Shown here: one piece after another, positions 16,836-25,537 of the stretch
How positions within the stretch are numbered: the stretch's first letter is position 1
Layout: each line of letters starts with the position of its first letter
Assembly (NCBI GenBank): GCA_902583295.1
Contig: CACHUY010000001.1
Coordinates: 44,129 to 108,128 of the forward strand
Length of the DNA stretch: 64,000 bases
Direction: 5' to 3'
Source: an uncultured Pelagibacteraceae bacterium
GTDB lineage: Bacteria > Pseudomonadota > Alphaproteobacteria > Pelagibacterales > Pelagibacteraceae
Translations under genes and position numbers: made by a program
The notes under the pieces: generated by a model
Seen by the model: the letters and a program-made list of their open reading frames with translations, nothing else
The model's database searches: none
Told to the model about the DNA's origin: nothing

Positions 16836-18380
16836 TTAAAAGAAGCCTAATTTTTGCTCAGCATAAGAAACATGCAAGTTCTTATTCTGTCTGTAATGAT
16901 TAAGCATCATTTTATGAGTTTCTCTTCCTACACCTGATTGTTTGTAACCACCAAACGGAGAGTGAGCTGGATAAGCATGATAACAATTTGTCCATACTAT
17001 TCCTGCTTGTATTGCTCTACCCATTCTGTATGCAATATTTCCATTTCTAGTCCAAACACCTGCACCTAAACCATAAAGTGTATCATTAGCAATTTCTAAT
17101 GCCTCTGCTTCATCTTTAAATTTAATTACAGATACAACAGGTCCAAAAATTTCCTCTTGAGAAATTCTCATTGAGTTGTCAGCTTCAAAAATAGTTGGTT
17201 GGATATAGTTTCCTTTTTCCAAACCGCTATTTAATTTACCAACATCTCCTCCTGCAAGAACTTTAGCACCTTCTTTTTTACCAAGATCTAGATATGATTT
17301 GATTTTTTCCATTTGCTCAACCGAAGCTTGAGCTCCAATCATTGTTTCCATTTTTAATGGATTATCTTGGATAACAGCTTTTGTTCTAGCAATACATTTT
17401 TCCATGAATTTATCATAAATAGATTCTTGGACTAATGCTCTACTTGGACAAGTACAAACCTCACCCTGGTTTAAGTTGAACATTACAAAACCTTCAACAC
17501 ACTTATCTAAGAAATCATCATCTTTATCCATGATGTCCTCAAAGAAAATGTTAGGAGATTTTCCACCTAACTCAAGTGTAATTGGAATAATGTTTTGTGC
17601 AGCATACTGCATGATCAGTCTTCCAGTTGTAGTTTCCCCAGTAAATGCAACTTTAGCAACTCTTTTTGATGAAGCTAAAGGTTTTCCTGCTTCTAAACCA
17701 AAACCACTAACAATGTTTACAACTCCTGGAGGTAATAAATCCCCAATTAATTCCATCATAACCATAATTGATGCTGGGGTTTGTTCTGCTGGTTTAAGAA
17801 CTGAACAATTTCCGGCAGCTAAAGCTGGAGCTAATTTCCACGTAGCCATTAATAATGGGAAGTTCCACGGTACTATTTGAGCTACAACTCCCAAAGGCTC
17901 AGGGATATTGTAAGAGTATTGAGAATTACTTATTTCAGCAACAGATCCTTCTTCTGCTCTAATTACTCCAGCAAAATATCTCCAGTGATCAATAACTAAA
18001 GCTATGTCTGCAGCCATACATTCTCTAATTGGTTTACCGTTGTCTAAGCATTCAGCAACTGCAAGCATGTCTTTATTTTGCTCAAGAACATCTGCTATTT
18101 TGTTAAGGATAACTGATCTTGTTGTAATATCTGTTTTCCCCCATTCTGGAAAAGCTGCATGTGCTGCATCTAATGCTGCTTCAACATCTTTTTCATTTGA
18201 TCTAGCAACAGAACAGATAATTTCATTTGATATCGGACTTGGATTATCAAAATATTTGCCCGATAGAGGCTCTACAAATTTCCCATTAATGTAGTTTCCA
18301 TATTTTGCTTTATAAGGAAAATCTACTTTTAAATGAGATGTGTCTAGAGCTGATGACACCTTTAATGCTTCTGCACTCAT
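16836..18380 (-). CDS. NAD-dependent aldehyde dehydrogenase (acetaldehyde dehydrogenase type)
   Basis: It oxidises an aldehyde to the acid with NAD. The 514 residues from ATG 18380 are the usual family length. [20 protein letters not shown] forms the cofactor entry, [11 protein letters not shown] the nucleotide loop, [10 protein letters not shown] carries the catalytic Glu and GEVCTCPSR the catalytic Cys; the end GRETHKMML and LGFF fit the AldA/ExaC group that pairs with DUF779. The frame stays open upstream to an ATG at 18569, which would add 63 lysine-rich residues. ATG 18380 has GAGGAGT eight bases ahead, so it is taken as the start. Acetaldehyde or another small aldehyde is the likely substrate. 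Confidence 0.92.
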   Translation of the reverse strand: MSAEALKVSSALDTSHLKVDFPYKAKYGNYINGKFVEPLSGKYFDNPSPISNEIICSVARSNEKDVEAALDAAHAAFPEWGKTDITTRSVILNKIADVLEQNKDMLAVAECLDNGKPIRECMAADIALVIDHWRYFAGVIRAEEGSVAEISNSQYSYNIPEPLGVVAQIVPWNFPLLMATWKLAPALAAGNCSVLKPAEQTPASIMVMMELIGDLLPPGVVNIVSGFGLEAGKPLASSKRVAKVAFTGETTTGRLIMQYAAQNIIPITLELGGKSPNIFFEDIMDKDDDFLDKCVEGFVMFNLNQGEVCTCPSRALVQESIYDKFMEKCIARTKAVIQDNPLKMETMIGAQASVEQMEKIKSYLDLGKKEGAKVLAGGDVGKLNSGLEKGNYIQPTIFEADNSMRISQEEIFGPVVSVIKFKDEAEALEIANDTLYGLGAGVWTRNGNIAYRMGRAIQAGIVWTNCYHAYPAHSPFGGYKQSGVGRETHKMMLNHYRQNKNLHVSYAEQKLGFF

Positions 18381-18569
18381 TTTTTTTACTCCTCTTGTTT
18401 TATTAGACTTGATATTATTAGATCTTCTAGATTTTTTTAAAGGTTTCTTAGTCGCAGACTTTTTTGTCCTAACTTTTTTTGTCTTAACCTTTTTTTTAGT
18501 TTTTATTTTTCTAGAAGTTTTGACTAATTTCTTTTTTTTCTTTTTGGTTTTTTTAATTTTCTTAACCAT
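18381..18569 (-). other. Open lysine-rich reading frame fused in frame ahead of aldehyde dehydrogenase
   Basis: From an ATG at 18569 the frame runs 63 codons with no stop straight into the aldehyde dehydrogenase. About half the residues are Lys or Arg, with blocks such as KKTKKKKKK and [12 protein letters not shown], like histone H1 or low-complexity DNA-binding tails. No clear ribosome site precedes it. It may be an alternative N-terminus, an A-rich mRNA leader, or a chance open frame kept free of stops by poly-A. Beyond it, 18570-18682 holds nothing I can identify. Confidence 0.4.
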
Positions 18570-18682
18570 TTATATAAATGAAATTAAAAACCTATTAAAA
18601 GGACTTGTAAACAAAACAATTGTGTCTTCAATCCTTGGTTGTATTTATTATCTTGTTAAATAATGATAAAATTATTTAATTT

Positions 18683-19123
18683 CTAATTACCTATTTTGGA
18701 CAATTTTTTTTTTAATTTTTTAGAAAGTCTGGAGAACCATTCTTTTTCTTTTCCTGAATCAGGTAATACTTCTCCGTACTCGATCATTTGAGATGGAGGT
18801 AAATCAATAATATAAACCCAAACTTGGGTTTTATCTAATTTAGAATTTTTAATTAAAGTATCTCTTAGATCGGATATTAATTTATCTTTAATTTTTTTTG
18901 GTCTACCAGCTCTAATTTGACCAAGTAAAAATAATGAAGGCTCTTTAATTTTTTTGCCTCCCATGAAATGATTATTTTTTTTTGTTTTATTAAATATTAC
19001 TTGAGCAAAATAAGTATTTGCTCCAGTTACAAGATTATGAACCTTAGTAATTCCCTCTGCTAAATTTTTTTGCTCTTTAGAACTTAAATTAAAATTTGAA
19101 TTAGTGACGATATAAGTTGGCAT
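18683..19123 (-). CDS. Tautomerase superfamily protein, cis-3-chloroacrylate dehalogenase-like
   Basis: This 146-residue protein is a fused tautomerase (two beta-alpha-beta units) with the catalytic proline after Met. With Pro as residue 1, every catalytic residue known for cis-CaaD falls at the same number: P1, H28, R70, R73, Y103 and E114. The surrounding WVYIIDLPPSQMIEYG and LLGQIRAGRP resemble that enzyme, quoted here from memory. The family includes Cg10062-like proteins that have all six residues but are poor dehalogenases, so natural substrates may be acetylene- or propenoate-type acids. It stands between the aldehyde dehydrogenase and a gamma-carbonic anhydrase. Family is firm, substrate open. 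Confidence 0.82.
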   Translation of the reverse strand: MPTYIVTNSNFNLSSKEQKNLAEGITKVHNLVTGANTYFAQVIFNKTKKNNHFMGGKKIKEPSLFLLGQIRAGRPKKIKDKLISDLRDTLIKNSKLDKTQVWVYIIDLPPSQMIEYGEVLPDSGKEKEWFSRLSKKLKKKLSKIGN

Positions 19124-19128
19124 AAAAA

Positions 19129-19641
19129 TTAAAATATAGATTTTGAATATTTCTTCCAGTTATTCTGGTAATGCTTTGTATTTTCAACTATAGCTTTTTT
19201 TTCATCCTCAGTTACTTCTCTTATAACTTTACCAGGTGAGCCAACTACTAATGAGTTGTCAGGTATTTCCTTATTTTCTGTTATTAAAGCTTTAGCTCCA
19301 ATGATGCAGTTTTTTCCAATTTTAGCTTTGTTAAGAATAACAGCGCCAATACCAATCAAACTATTATCACCAATAGTACATCCATGAAGCATAACCATAT
19401 GACCTATAGTTACATCTTTACCAACTTTTAATGGACAACCTGGGTCGGTATGTAAAACACTTCCATCTTGAATGTTTGATCCTTCGCCTATAAATATATT
19501 TTCAACATCCCCTCTTAAGACTGCATTAAACCAAATACTTGTATTTTTCTCTAAAGTAACATCACCTATTATTATTGCATTAGGTGCAACCCAATTTTCG
19601 CCAGAATTTTTTGGTTTTTTATCTTTTAAATCGTAAAACAT
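19129..19641 (-). CDS. Gamma-carbonic anhydrase family hexapeptide protein
   Basis: A 170-residue left-handed beta-helix protein with hexapeptide repeats through most of its length (for example VTLEKN, IGEGSN, IGKNCI). Three zinc-ligand histidines are in place: VLHTD and IGHMVMLHGC, the latter giving two. This matches the YrdA/PaaY group, whose members bind metal and show weak or no carbonic anhydrase activity. It lies 5 bp upstream of the tautomerase gene in the same direction, and the divergent redoxin starts 20 bp away. Confidence 0.88.
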   Translation of the reverse strand: MFYDLKDKKPKNSGENWVAPNAIIIGDVTLEKNTSIWFNAVLRGDVENIFIGEGSNIQDGSVLHTDPGCPLKVGKDVTIGHMVMLHGCTIGDNSLIGIGAVILNKAKIGKNCIIGAKALITENKEIPDNSLVVGSPGKVIREVTEDEKKAIVENTKHYQNNWKKYSKSIF

Positions 19642-19661
19642 AATTTATATATTACTACATT

Positions 19662-20216
19662 ATGCCTATACAAACTCCAATATGTGATTTTGGTAAAAAA
19701 GCTGTCCCATTTGAACTTAAATCAACTGATGAAAAAATTTTAAAACTTGATGACATAAAAGGTGAAAATGGAACTTTAATAATGTTTATCTGTAACCATT
19801 GTCCATATGTAAAGGCAGTTACAAAAGATATCGTTGAAGATTGTAATAATTTAAAAAAAATTGGAATAAACTCAATTGCGATTTGCTCTAATGATGCAAT
19901 TAACTATCCTGAAGATTCATTTGAAAATATGATTAAGTTTGCTAATGAAAATAACTTTAGTTTTCCATATTTAACTGATGAAACACAAGAAGTAGCTAAA
20001 GCTTATGATGCTGTGTGCACGCCTGATTTCTTTGGGTACAATAAAAATTTAGAGCTCCAATATAGAGGTAGAATGCGGGAATTAAAAAAACTTATTCCAG
20101 TGAGAAGTGGTGAGAGTGATCTATTACAAGCAATGAAACAAATTGCAGAAACAGGCAAAGGTCCAGAGGAACAAATTCCAAGTGCTGGTTGTGGCATTAA
20201 GTGGAAATTTGATTAA
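19662..20216 (+). CDS. Thioredoxin-fold redoxin (AhpC/TSA-like)
   Basis: A 184-residue thioredoxin-fold protein with the active-site-like motif FICNHCPYVKA near residue 46, whose CNHC is a CxxC pair, and the fold element AVCTPDFFGY near 125 with a cis-proline. It ends with a Cys in SAGCGIKWK. Such proteins are seen widely as thioredoxin family proteins of unknown partner and probably act as thiol-disulfide reductases or peroxidases in the cytoplasm, since no signal peptide is visible. It overlaps the next gene by 1 bp (TAATG). Confidence 0.8.
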   Translation: MPIQTPICDFGKKAVPFELKSTDEKILKLDDIKGENGTLIMFICNHCPYVKAVTKDIVEDCNNLKKIGINSIAICSNDAINYPEDSFENMIKFANENNFSFPYLTDETQEVAKAYDAVCTPDFFGYNKNLELQYRGRMRELKKLIPVRSGESDLLQAMKQIAETGKGPEEQIPSAGCGIKWKFD

Positions 20217-21298
20217 TGTATTTAATCGTTACCAGAACTTTTCCACCTGAACTTGGTGGAATGCAAAGTTTAATGTGGGGTTTATCAAGAGAATTATCAA
20301 AAAACTTTATGGTTAAAGTTTTTGCAGATTATATTGAGGGGCACAAAGACTTTGACAACCAAGCTTCTTTTTCGATTGAAAGAGTTGGAGGAATAAAACT
20401 CTTAAGAAAATATAGAAAAGCACAATTAATTAATGAATTTATTAAGGATAACAAGATAGAGGGAATTATTGCTGATCATTGGAAGAGCTTGGAACTAATC
20501 AAATCATCAAAAAAAAAATATTGTCTAATTCATAGTAAAGAAATTAATCATCAAAAAGGTTCAAGTTTAAATAAAAGAGTTTTAAATGTTTTAAATAATG
20601 TTGAGAAAGTAATTGCTAATTCACAATTTACAAAAAATTTAGCAACTGAGTGTGGTGTTAATGAGAATAATATTATTGTGATCAATCCTGGAATAGATCC
20701 AGCTAAAGAATTAGAGAGAAAAACTATGAATAAAGTTGAGAGTTTACTTAAAGTAAAAACACCACGTTTAATTACGGTTTCAAGATTTGATAAAAGAAAA
20801 AATCATGAAAAAGTAATCATGGCTTTAAGAAATTTAAAACAAATTTATCCTGATATAGTTTACATTTGTATTGGTTATGGTGAAGAGGAAGAAAATATAA
20901 AAAATCTTGTCAAAGAATTAGATTTAGAGGGTCAGGTTATGTTTTTTAAGGATATAACTAATGATTTAAAAAATGCTTTAATTGCAAAATCTAATGTATT
21001 TGTGATGCCTTCTATAATTCACAAAACATCAGTTGAAGGATTTGGAATTGCCTATGTAGAGGCTGCTCAATATGGAATTCCTTCAATTGGTGGAAAAGAT
21101 GGTGGTGCAGCAGATGCAATTGAGCATGAAAAAACAGGTCTAATATGTGATGGCAATAATTTAGATGATGTTTACTCATCTATAAATTCAATTCTAGAGA
21201 ATAAAAAATATCTAGAGTATGGAAAATATGCAAAAGAATTTGTGACTAAATTCGAGTGGACTAAAATTATCGAAGATTATAAAAAAATTTTAAATTAA
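20216..21298 (+). CDS. Glycosyltransferase family 4 (GT-B)
   Basis: A 360-residue GT-B enzyme. The N-terminal domain begins LIVTRTFPPELGGMQSL, the loop expected in GT4. The C-terminal domain has SRFDKRKNHEKVI near 190 and the EX7E motif in VEGFGIAYVEAAQYG near 275, followed by GGAADAI. It probably adds a sugar to a lipopolysaccharide or capsule-like glycan at the inner membrane, which agrees with another envelope glycosyltransferase at 25.5 kb. It is translationally coupled to the redoxin gene, and its 3' end overlaps tctA by 4 bp. Confidence 0.88.
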   Translation: MYLIVTRTFPPELGGMQSLMWGLSRELSKNFMVKVFADYIEGHKDFDNQASFSIERVGGIKLLRKYRKAQLINEFIKDNKIEGIIADHWKSLELIKSSKKKYCLIHSKEINHQKGSSLNKRVLNVLNNVEKVIANSQFTKNLATECGVNENNIIVINPGIDPAKELERKTMNKVESLLKVKTPRLITVSRFDKRKNHEKVIMALRNLKQIYPDIVYICIGYGEEEENIKNLVKELDLEGQVMFFKDITNDLKNALIAKSNVFVMPSIIHKTSVEGFGIAYVEAAQYGIPSIGGKDGGAADAIEHEKTGLICDGNNLDDVYSSINSILENKKYLEYGKYAKEFVTKFEWTKIIEDYKKILN

Positions 21299-22791
21299 TT
21301 TTTTTTAAATGTTTTGTACATGTGCCAAATTACAATAAATGCTGTTGTAAGTAGAATACATAGTGTCAAAGTTCTGTCCCATAAAAATTCCCAAGATCCA
21401 TTACTTAATAATAAAGATCTTCTTAAATTTTCCTCCATTAGTCCCCCAAGAACAAAAGCTAAAATTAGCGGTGGCATAGGAAAATCATATAAGCGCAAAA
21501 AAGTTGCAACTACTGCAATTCCAATCATTAAATAAATGTCAAAATTATTAAAAGACATTACATAAATACCAGTGATTGAGAAAAATAAAATTAAAGGAAT
21601 TAAATAATTTTTTGGTACAGCAAGAATTCTAGCAATGTACGGTATAAGGGGTAAATTTAAAATTAATAGGATAACCATCCCTATATACATGGACATAATA
21701 ATTGACCAAAAAATTTCAGGATTAGTCATATAGAGTCTTGGTCCTGGTTGAACACCAAATCCTAGGAGAGCACCTAACATCACTGCTGTTGTTCCACTTC
21801 CTGGAATACCTAAAGTGAGCATAGGTACAAATGAACCTGAGCATGCAGCATTATTTGCTGTTTCTGGTGCAGATAGTCCATTCACACTCCCTTTACCAAA
21901 CTTCTGTTTTTCATCATCATTGACTAAATTTCTTTCCATTCCATAAGCTAAAAATGATGCAATGGTTGCTCCAGCCCCAGGCAAAACACCTATTAAAAAA
22001 CCAATTACTGAAGATCGAGGAATTGTTTTGTACATTTTTTTTCTATCTTCTTTTTCAATTTTTATTGAACCTAATTCAGTTAAAGAAACTTGTTTAGCAG
22101 CAGCGGTTGGATCATTTCTTTTTAAAATAATTGTCAAAGCTTCGCTCATTGCAAATGTCGCCATTACAACTAAAACAAAACTGATACCATCTGTTAAATT
22201 CATGTTATCAAAAGTAAATCTAGTAATATCAGATAGGCTGTCTTGACCAACTGAAGCTAACATCAAACCAAGCACTACCATCATCATTGCTTTTAAGAAC
22301 TGTCCCTTAGATGAAAATGCAGCGATTGCAGTTAGACCTAAAATCATCAAAGCAAAATAGTCTGGAGATCTAAAAGATAAACTTACTTTAGATAAACTTG
22401 GAGCTAAAAATAATAAATAAATTGCCGAAAACGTTCCACCGGCAAATGAACTCCATGCAGCGATAGCTAAAGCTTTACCAGCCTTGCCTTGTTGTGCCAT
22501 TGGATAACCGTCAAATGATGTAGCAACAGTACCTGGAACACCAGGTGCATTTAATAATATTGATGAGGTTGATCCACCAAATACTGCTCCATAATAAACA
22601 CCAGCCATTAATATTAACCCTGTTGCAGGATCAAAACCATAAGTAATAGGTATCATGAGAGCAATTGCAGTCATTGGACCAAGACCAGGTAACATCCCTA
22701 TGATTGTTCCAAAAAAACAACCAATCATAACCATGAATATATTTTGAAGTGTTAGTGCAGTTGAAAGACCTATTAATATTCCCTCAATCAT
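21295..22791 (-). CDS. tctA: Tripartite tricarboxylate transporter, large permease TctA
   Basis: This 498-residue membrane protein carries the substrate in a TTT-family system. Motifs of TctA are clear: GTIIGMLPGLGPMTAIALMI near 28-48, GGSTSSILLNAPGVPG near 72-87, and the second-half repeat GVLPGAGATIASFLAY near 265-280 with LGIPGSGTTAVMLG near 325. Start and stop of tctA and tctB overlap by 4 bp (ATGA). The ligand depends on TctC. Confidence 0.93.
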   Translation of the reverse strand: MIEGILIGLSTALTLQNIFMVMIGCFFGTIIGMLPGLGPMTAIALMIPITYGFDPATGLILMAGVYYGAVFGGSTSSILLNAPGVPGTVATSFDGYPMAQQGKAGKALAIAAWSSFAGGTFSAIYLLFLAPSLSKVSLSFRSPDYFALMILGLTAIAAFSSKGQFLKAMMMVVLGLMLASVGQDSLSDITRFTFDNMNLTDGISFVLVVMATFAMSEALTIILKRNDPTAAAKQVSLTELGSIKIEKEDRKKMYKTIPRSSVIGFLIGVLPGAGATIASFLAYGMERNLVNDDEKQKFGKGSVNGLSAPETANNAACSGSFVPMLTLGIPGSGTTAVMLGALLGFGVQPGPRLYMTNPEIFWSIIMSMYIGMVILLILNLPLIPYIARILAVPKNYLIPLILFFSITGIYVMSFNNFDIYLMIGIAVVATFLRLYDFPMPPLILAFVLGGLMEENLRRSLLLSNGSWEFLWDRTLTLCILLTTAFIVIWHMYKTFKKN

Positions 22792-23258
22792 CCCATTACC
22801 CCAATCAACTTCAAGAATGGATCTCTTAAATAAATCTCAAGCACACCATGTAACAAATACATAAAAGCAGCTACAAAAGGGAAAGATAATAAAAACATCA
22901 ATATCCAACGTCTTTCACCTAAAAAATAATAAGAACCAAATAAAAAGAATGAGGTAGTTAAAAAATATCCAATTTTTAAAATTGTTGCTCCATAAATAAT
23001 TGCAATAATAATTAATATTGCTGTTTTTTTATATTCTAAATTTTTATGTTCAACTTTAATAGTTCCTGGATCTGGTAAAATTAATTTTAACCCTGAAAAA
23101 AATAATCCTGCATAACCTAAATAAATTGGAAATGTTTTTGCATTAAATGGTGCATTTTCATCAAATGCGAATACTTGAATTTGGTATGCTGTATATAAAT
23201 AGAATACTGAAAAAATAAAAAAGAGCAGTGATATAATTTTAGTAGTATTTATATTCAC
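22788..23258 (-). CDS. tctB: Tripartite tricarboxylate transporter, small permease TctB
   Basis: A 156-residue protein with four hydrophobic segments, as expected for TctB. The frame begins at a GTG at 23258, which lies inside the 5' arm of a terminator-like hairpin. No better ATG precedes the first membrane segment. TctB is poorly conserved in sequence, so the call relies on size, topology and its place between tctC and tctA. Confidence 0.85.
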   Translation of the reverse strand: MNINTTKIISLLFFIFSVFYLYTAYQIQVFAFDENAPFNAKTFPIYLGYAGLFFSGLKLILPDPGTIKVEHKNLEYKKTAILIIIAIIYGATILKIGYFLTTSFFLFGSYYFLGERRWILMFLLSFPFVAAFMYLLHGVLEIYLRDPFLKLIGVMG

Positions 23259-23264
23259 TGCTCT
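23211..23264 (-). terminator. Terminator-like attenuator overlapping the tctB start
   Basis: On the minus strand AGAGCAGTGA (23264-23255) pairs perfectly with TCACTGCTCT (23231-23222) over a 23-base loop, then six U, one A and six U follow (to 23211). The tctB GTG start is part of the 5' arm. It lies 26 bp after the tctC stop. This should both lower transcription of tctBA and hide the tctB start. Confidence 0.6.
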
Positions 23265-23289
23265 AATTTTAACTTGCTAATCTAAAAGA

Positions 23290-24270
23290 CTAGATAACTC
23301 CTAATTTTTTCATAAGAGCTGTCATTTCCTCAGTTTGTTTTTCTAAGAAAGAAACAAATTTACCCTCAGGATTATAAATATTTACCCAAGCGTTTCTTGC
23401 CCTAACAGCTTCCCATTCTGAAGTTTTTTGAACATCACCAAGCATCTTAGCAATTTTAGATTTATCAGAATTACTCATACCTGGAGGACCAAAAAATCCT
23501 CTCCAGTTTACAAATTGTACGTCATAACCTTGTTCTTTAAGAGTTGGCGCATCTGGAGCATCTGAAACTCTTGATGGAGCAGTTATACCAATAATTCTTA
23601 CTTGGTCTCTTGCACCCATAAGTTCACCTAAACCTGTTGAGATAATTTGTGTCTCTCCAGATAAAAGTCCAGCTAATGCTTTTCCGCCAGCATCATAAGG
23701 AATGTATGATACAGCGTTTGGATCTGCACCTGCGGCTTGAAAAGCTAATGCACCAATTAAATGGTCCATACTTCCTCTTACCGACCCACCTGCCATTTTA
23801 ATAGAGTTTGGATCTTTTTTATATGCATCGACAACATCTTTAAAGTTTTTGTATGGCGAGTTCTTAGCAACAGCTATTGCACCATAATCACCAATTACAC
23901 CAGCAATTGGCACAACATCTTTGTAAGATAAAGTTCCATTACCTTTTACGTAACCTTTATGTCTTGTAATTGATCTTAATACTAACGGTGTAGATTGTAC
24001 TAATACTGTATTCGCAGGTTTAGTATTAATCATATAAGCTAACGCTTTACCACCACCGCCACCTGACATATTTTCAAATGATGCGCTTTTTAACATCCCA
24101 GCTTTTGTTAAAGCTTCTCCAGTACCTCGAGCAGTTCCATCCCAACCACCACCAGCACCACCACCTATCACGAAGTGAATTTTTTCAATCGCAATTGAAC
24201 TAGTTGTAGATGCTGAGAATAATAGGATTGCCGAGAATAATACTGAAACAATTTTTTTTATATTTCTCAT
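23290..24270 (-). CDS. tctC: Tripartite tricarboxylate transporter periplasmic binding protein TctC
   Basis: A 326-residue exported protein with a signal peptide (cleavage near SSIAIEK, about residue 27) and the TctC/Bug fold. FVIGGGAGGGWDGTARG contacts the ligand in this family, followed by the KDPNSIKMAGGSVRGSMDH and YIPYDAGGKALAGLLSGE segments. Bug proteins bind citrate, other carboxylates or aromatic acids. The 182-bp divergent gap to the AbrB-type gene must hold its promoter. Confidence 0.9.
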   Translation of the reverse strand: MRNIKKIVSVLFSAILLFSASTTSSIAIEKIHFVIGGGAGGGWDGTARGTGEALTKAGMLKSASFENMSGGGGGKALAYMINTKPANTVLVQSTPLVLRSITRHKGYVKGNGTLSYKDVVPIAGVIGDYGAIAVAKNSPYKNFKDVVDAYKKDPNSIKMAGGSVRGSMDHLIGALAFQAAGADPNAVSYIPYDAGGKALAGLLSGETQIISTGLGELMGARDQVRIIGITAPSRVSDAPDAPTLKEQGYDVQFVNWRGFFGPPGMSNSDKSKIAKMLGDVQKTSEWEAVRARNAWVNIYNPEGKFVSFLEKQTEEMTALMKKLGVI

Positions 24271-24452
24271 TATATTCCTCTCTCTTATATTTAAGATTAA
24301 ATTAAATTACATTGCCTTAGTTTATGCAACCTATAATTTCTTAGTACAACTAACGATTGAAATTGTTTTTTAAAAAATTATTGTGGGTAAACAATAGAAA
24401 TAATTTTTTTTAAATTACAAGTTTTCAATTTTTAAACTAATTAAAATTATTA

Positions 24453-25532
24453 ATGTTCGATTTTATTAATTACACAACTATTACAAATTATTTTAGTTCG
24501 ATCATTAAAAGTTATAAGGCAATAATTATAGGTTTGATAGGTGGTTATTTAGGAACAGTAATTGGTCTACCTCTTCCTTGGTTGTTAGGTTCATTAGGTT
24601 TAAATCTTTGCTTTGCATTTACAAAATTTAAAATTGAATTCCCCACTAAACTTTTAAATCCTGTTTTTTTAATAGTAGGTATTATTTTAGGTGGAACCTT
24701 AAATGTATCACTACTTTATAAAATTCATTTGTGGATTTTTTCATCTATTGCAATGATTTTTTGCACAGTCATCAGTACTATTTTGGCTGGATATTATTTT
24801 TTTAAAATTTGTAAGTTTAGTAAATTTATTTCAGTGTTGGCTGCACTTCCTGGGGCATTTGTTCCAATTTCAGCAGCATTATTAGAATTTGGCAAAAGTA
24901 AAGATGATAAAAAAGTTTTGATCCCTCAAGCAACAAGAGTAATTTTTATTGTTAGTTTCGTTCCGATATTTTTCATAAATAATTTAGGTTTTTCAGAAAT
25001 AACAGGTTATAATTTTTCTAACGTTTATGATTACAAATACTTCTTAGAAATTATATTTCTTCTATCGATTTGTTTTTTATTCTCAAATTTGCTTAAAAAA
25101 TTTAACATCCCTTCTCCTGCATTAATTGGTGCTATGGCTTTATCGGGATTATTTTATACTTTTGAGATAATTGATGCTAGATTTCCAGATATATTCATAA
25201 ATATTGCATTTGTTTTTTTGGGTACCGCTTTAGGTACTAGATTGAATGGCTTAAAGTTAAATGAATTGTTTTATTTTATATTTCATGGATTAATTGTTAG
25301 TGCAATTTTGGTAATTGTTGCAATGACTACTGCTTATGTTTTAACTTATGCAGGTTTTGATTTTATTCCAACATTCTTAAGTTTTGCACCTGGAGGAATT
25401 CATGAAATGGTAGTTATAAGTGTAGCCTACAAAATTGATCCTATTTTTGTAAGTTACCATCATTTTTTAAGAATATTTTTAATTGTGATGTTTTTACCTG
25501 TTCTTTTATCTAAATTTTATAAAAATAAGTAA
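24453..25532 (+). CDS. AbrB family membrane protein (former ammonia monooxygenase family)
   Basis: A 359-residue protein with about ten hydrophobic segments arranged in two repeats. Repeat one has GGYLGTVIGLPLPWLLGSLG and repeat two FNIPSPALIGAMALSG; AFVPISAALLEFGKSKDD and SFAPGGIHEMVVISV, the A-PGG-EM motifs, follow each. This is the AbrB/PF05145 family, whose old name is misleading. Members are often next to TTT transporter genes, as here (divergent from tctC), suggesting a related transport or regulatory role that has not been proven. Confidence 0.82.
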   Translation: MFDFINYTTITNYFSSIIKSYKAIIIGLIGGYLGTVIGLPLPWLLGSLGLNLCFAFTKFKIEFPTKLLNPVFLIVGIILGGTLNVSLLYKIHLWIFSSIAMIFCTVISTILAGYYFFKICKFSKFISVLAALPGAFVPISAALLEFGKSKDDKKVLIPQATRVIFIVSFVPIFFINNLGFSEITGYNFSNVYDYKYFLEIIFLLSICFLFSNLLKKFNIPSPALIGAMALSGLFYTFEIIDARFPDIFINIAFVFLGTALGTRLNGLKLNELFYFIFHGLIVSAILVIVAMTTAYVLTYAGFDFIPTFLSFAPGGIHEMVVISVAYKIDPIFVSYHHFLRIFLIVMFLPVLLSKFYKNK

Positions 25533-25537
25533 CAATC

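Noticed and set aside
17476..17880. A 134-codon plus-strand frame
   Set aside because: It is antisense to the catalytic domain of the aldehyde dehydrogenase, which has all its motifs on the other strand.
18340..18663. A 107-codon phenylalanine- and leucine-rich plus-strand frame that looks like a membrane protein
   Set aside because: It is the complement of the lysine-rich (AAA/AAG) stretch ahead of aldehyde dehydrogenase, so its hydrophobic look is an artefact of TTT/CTT codons.
24271..24452. Possible terminator or operator (TATTGT/ACAATA and T-rich stretches) in the tctC-AbrB gap
   Set aside because: The short arms and their distance from the T run are no better than expected in such AT-rich DNA.
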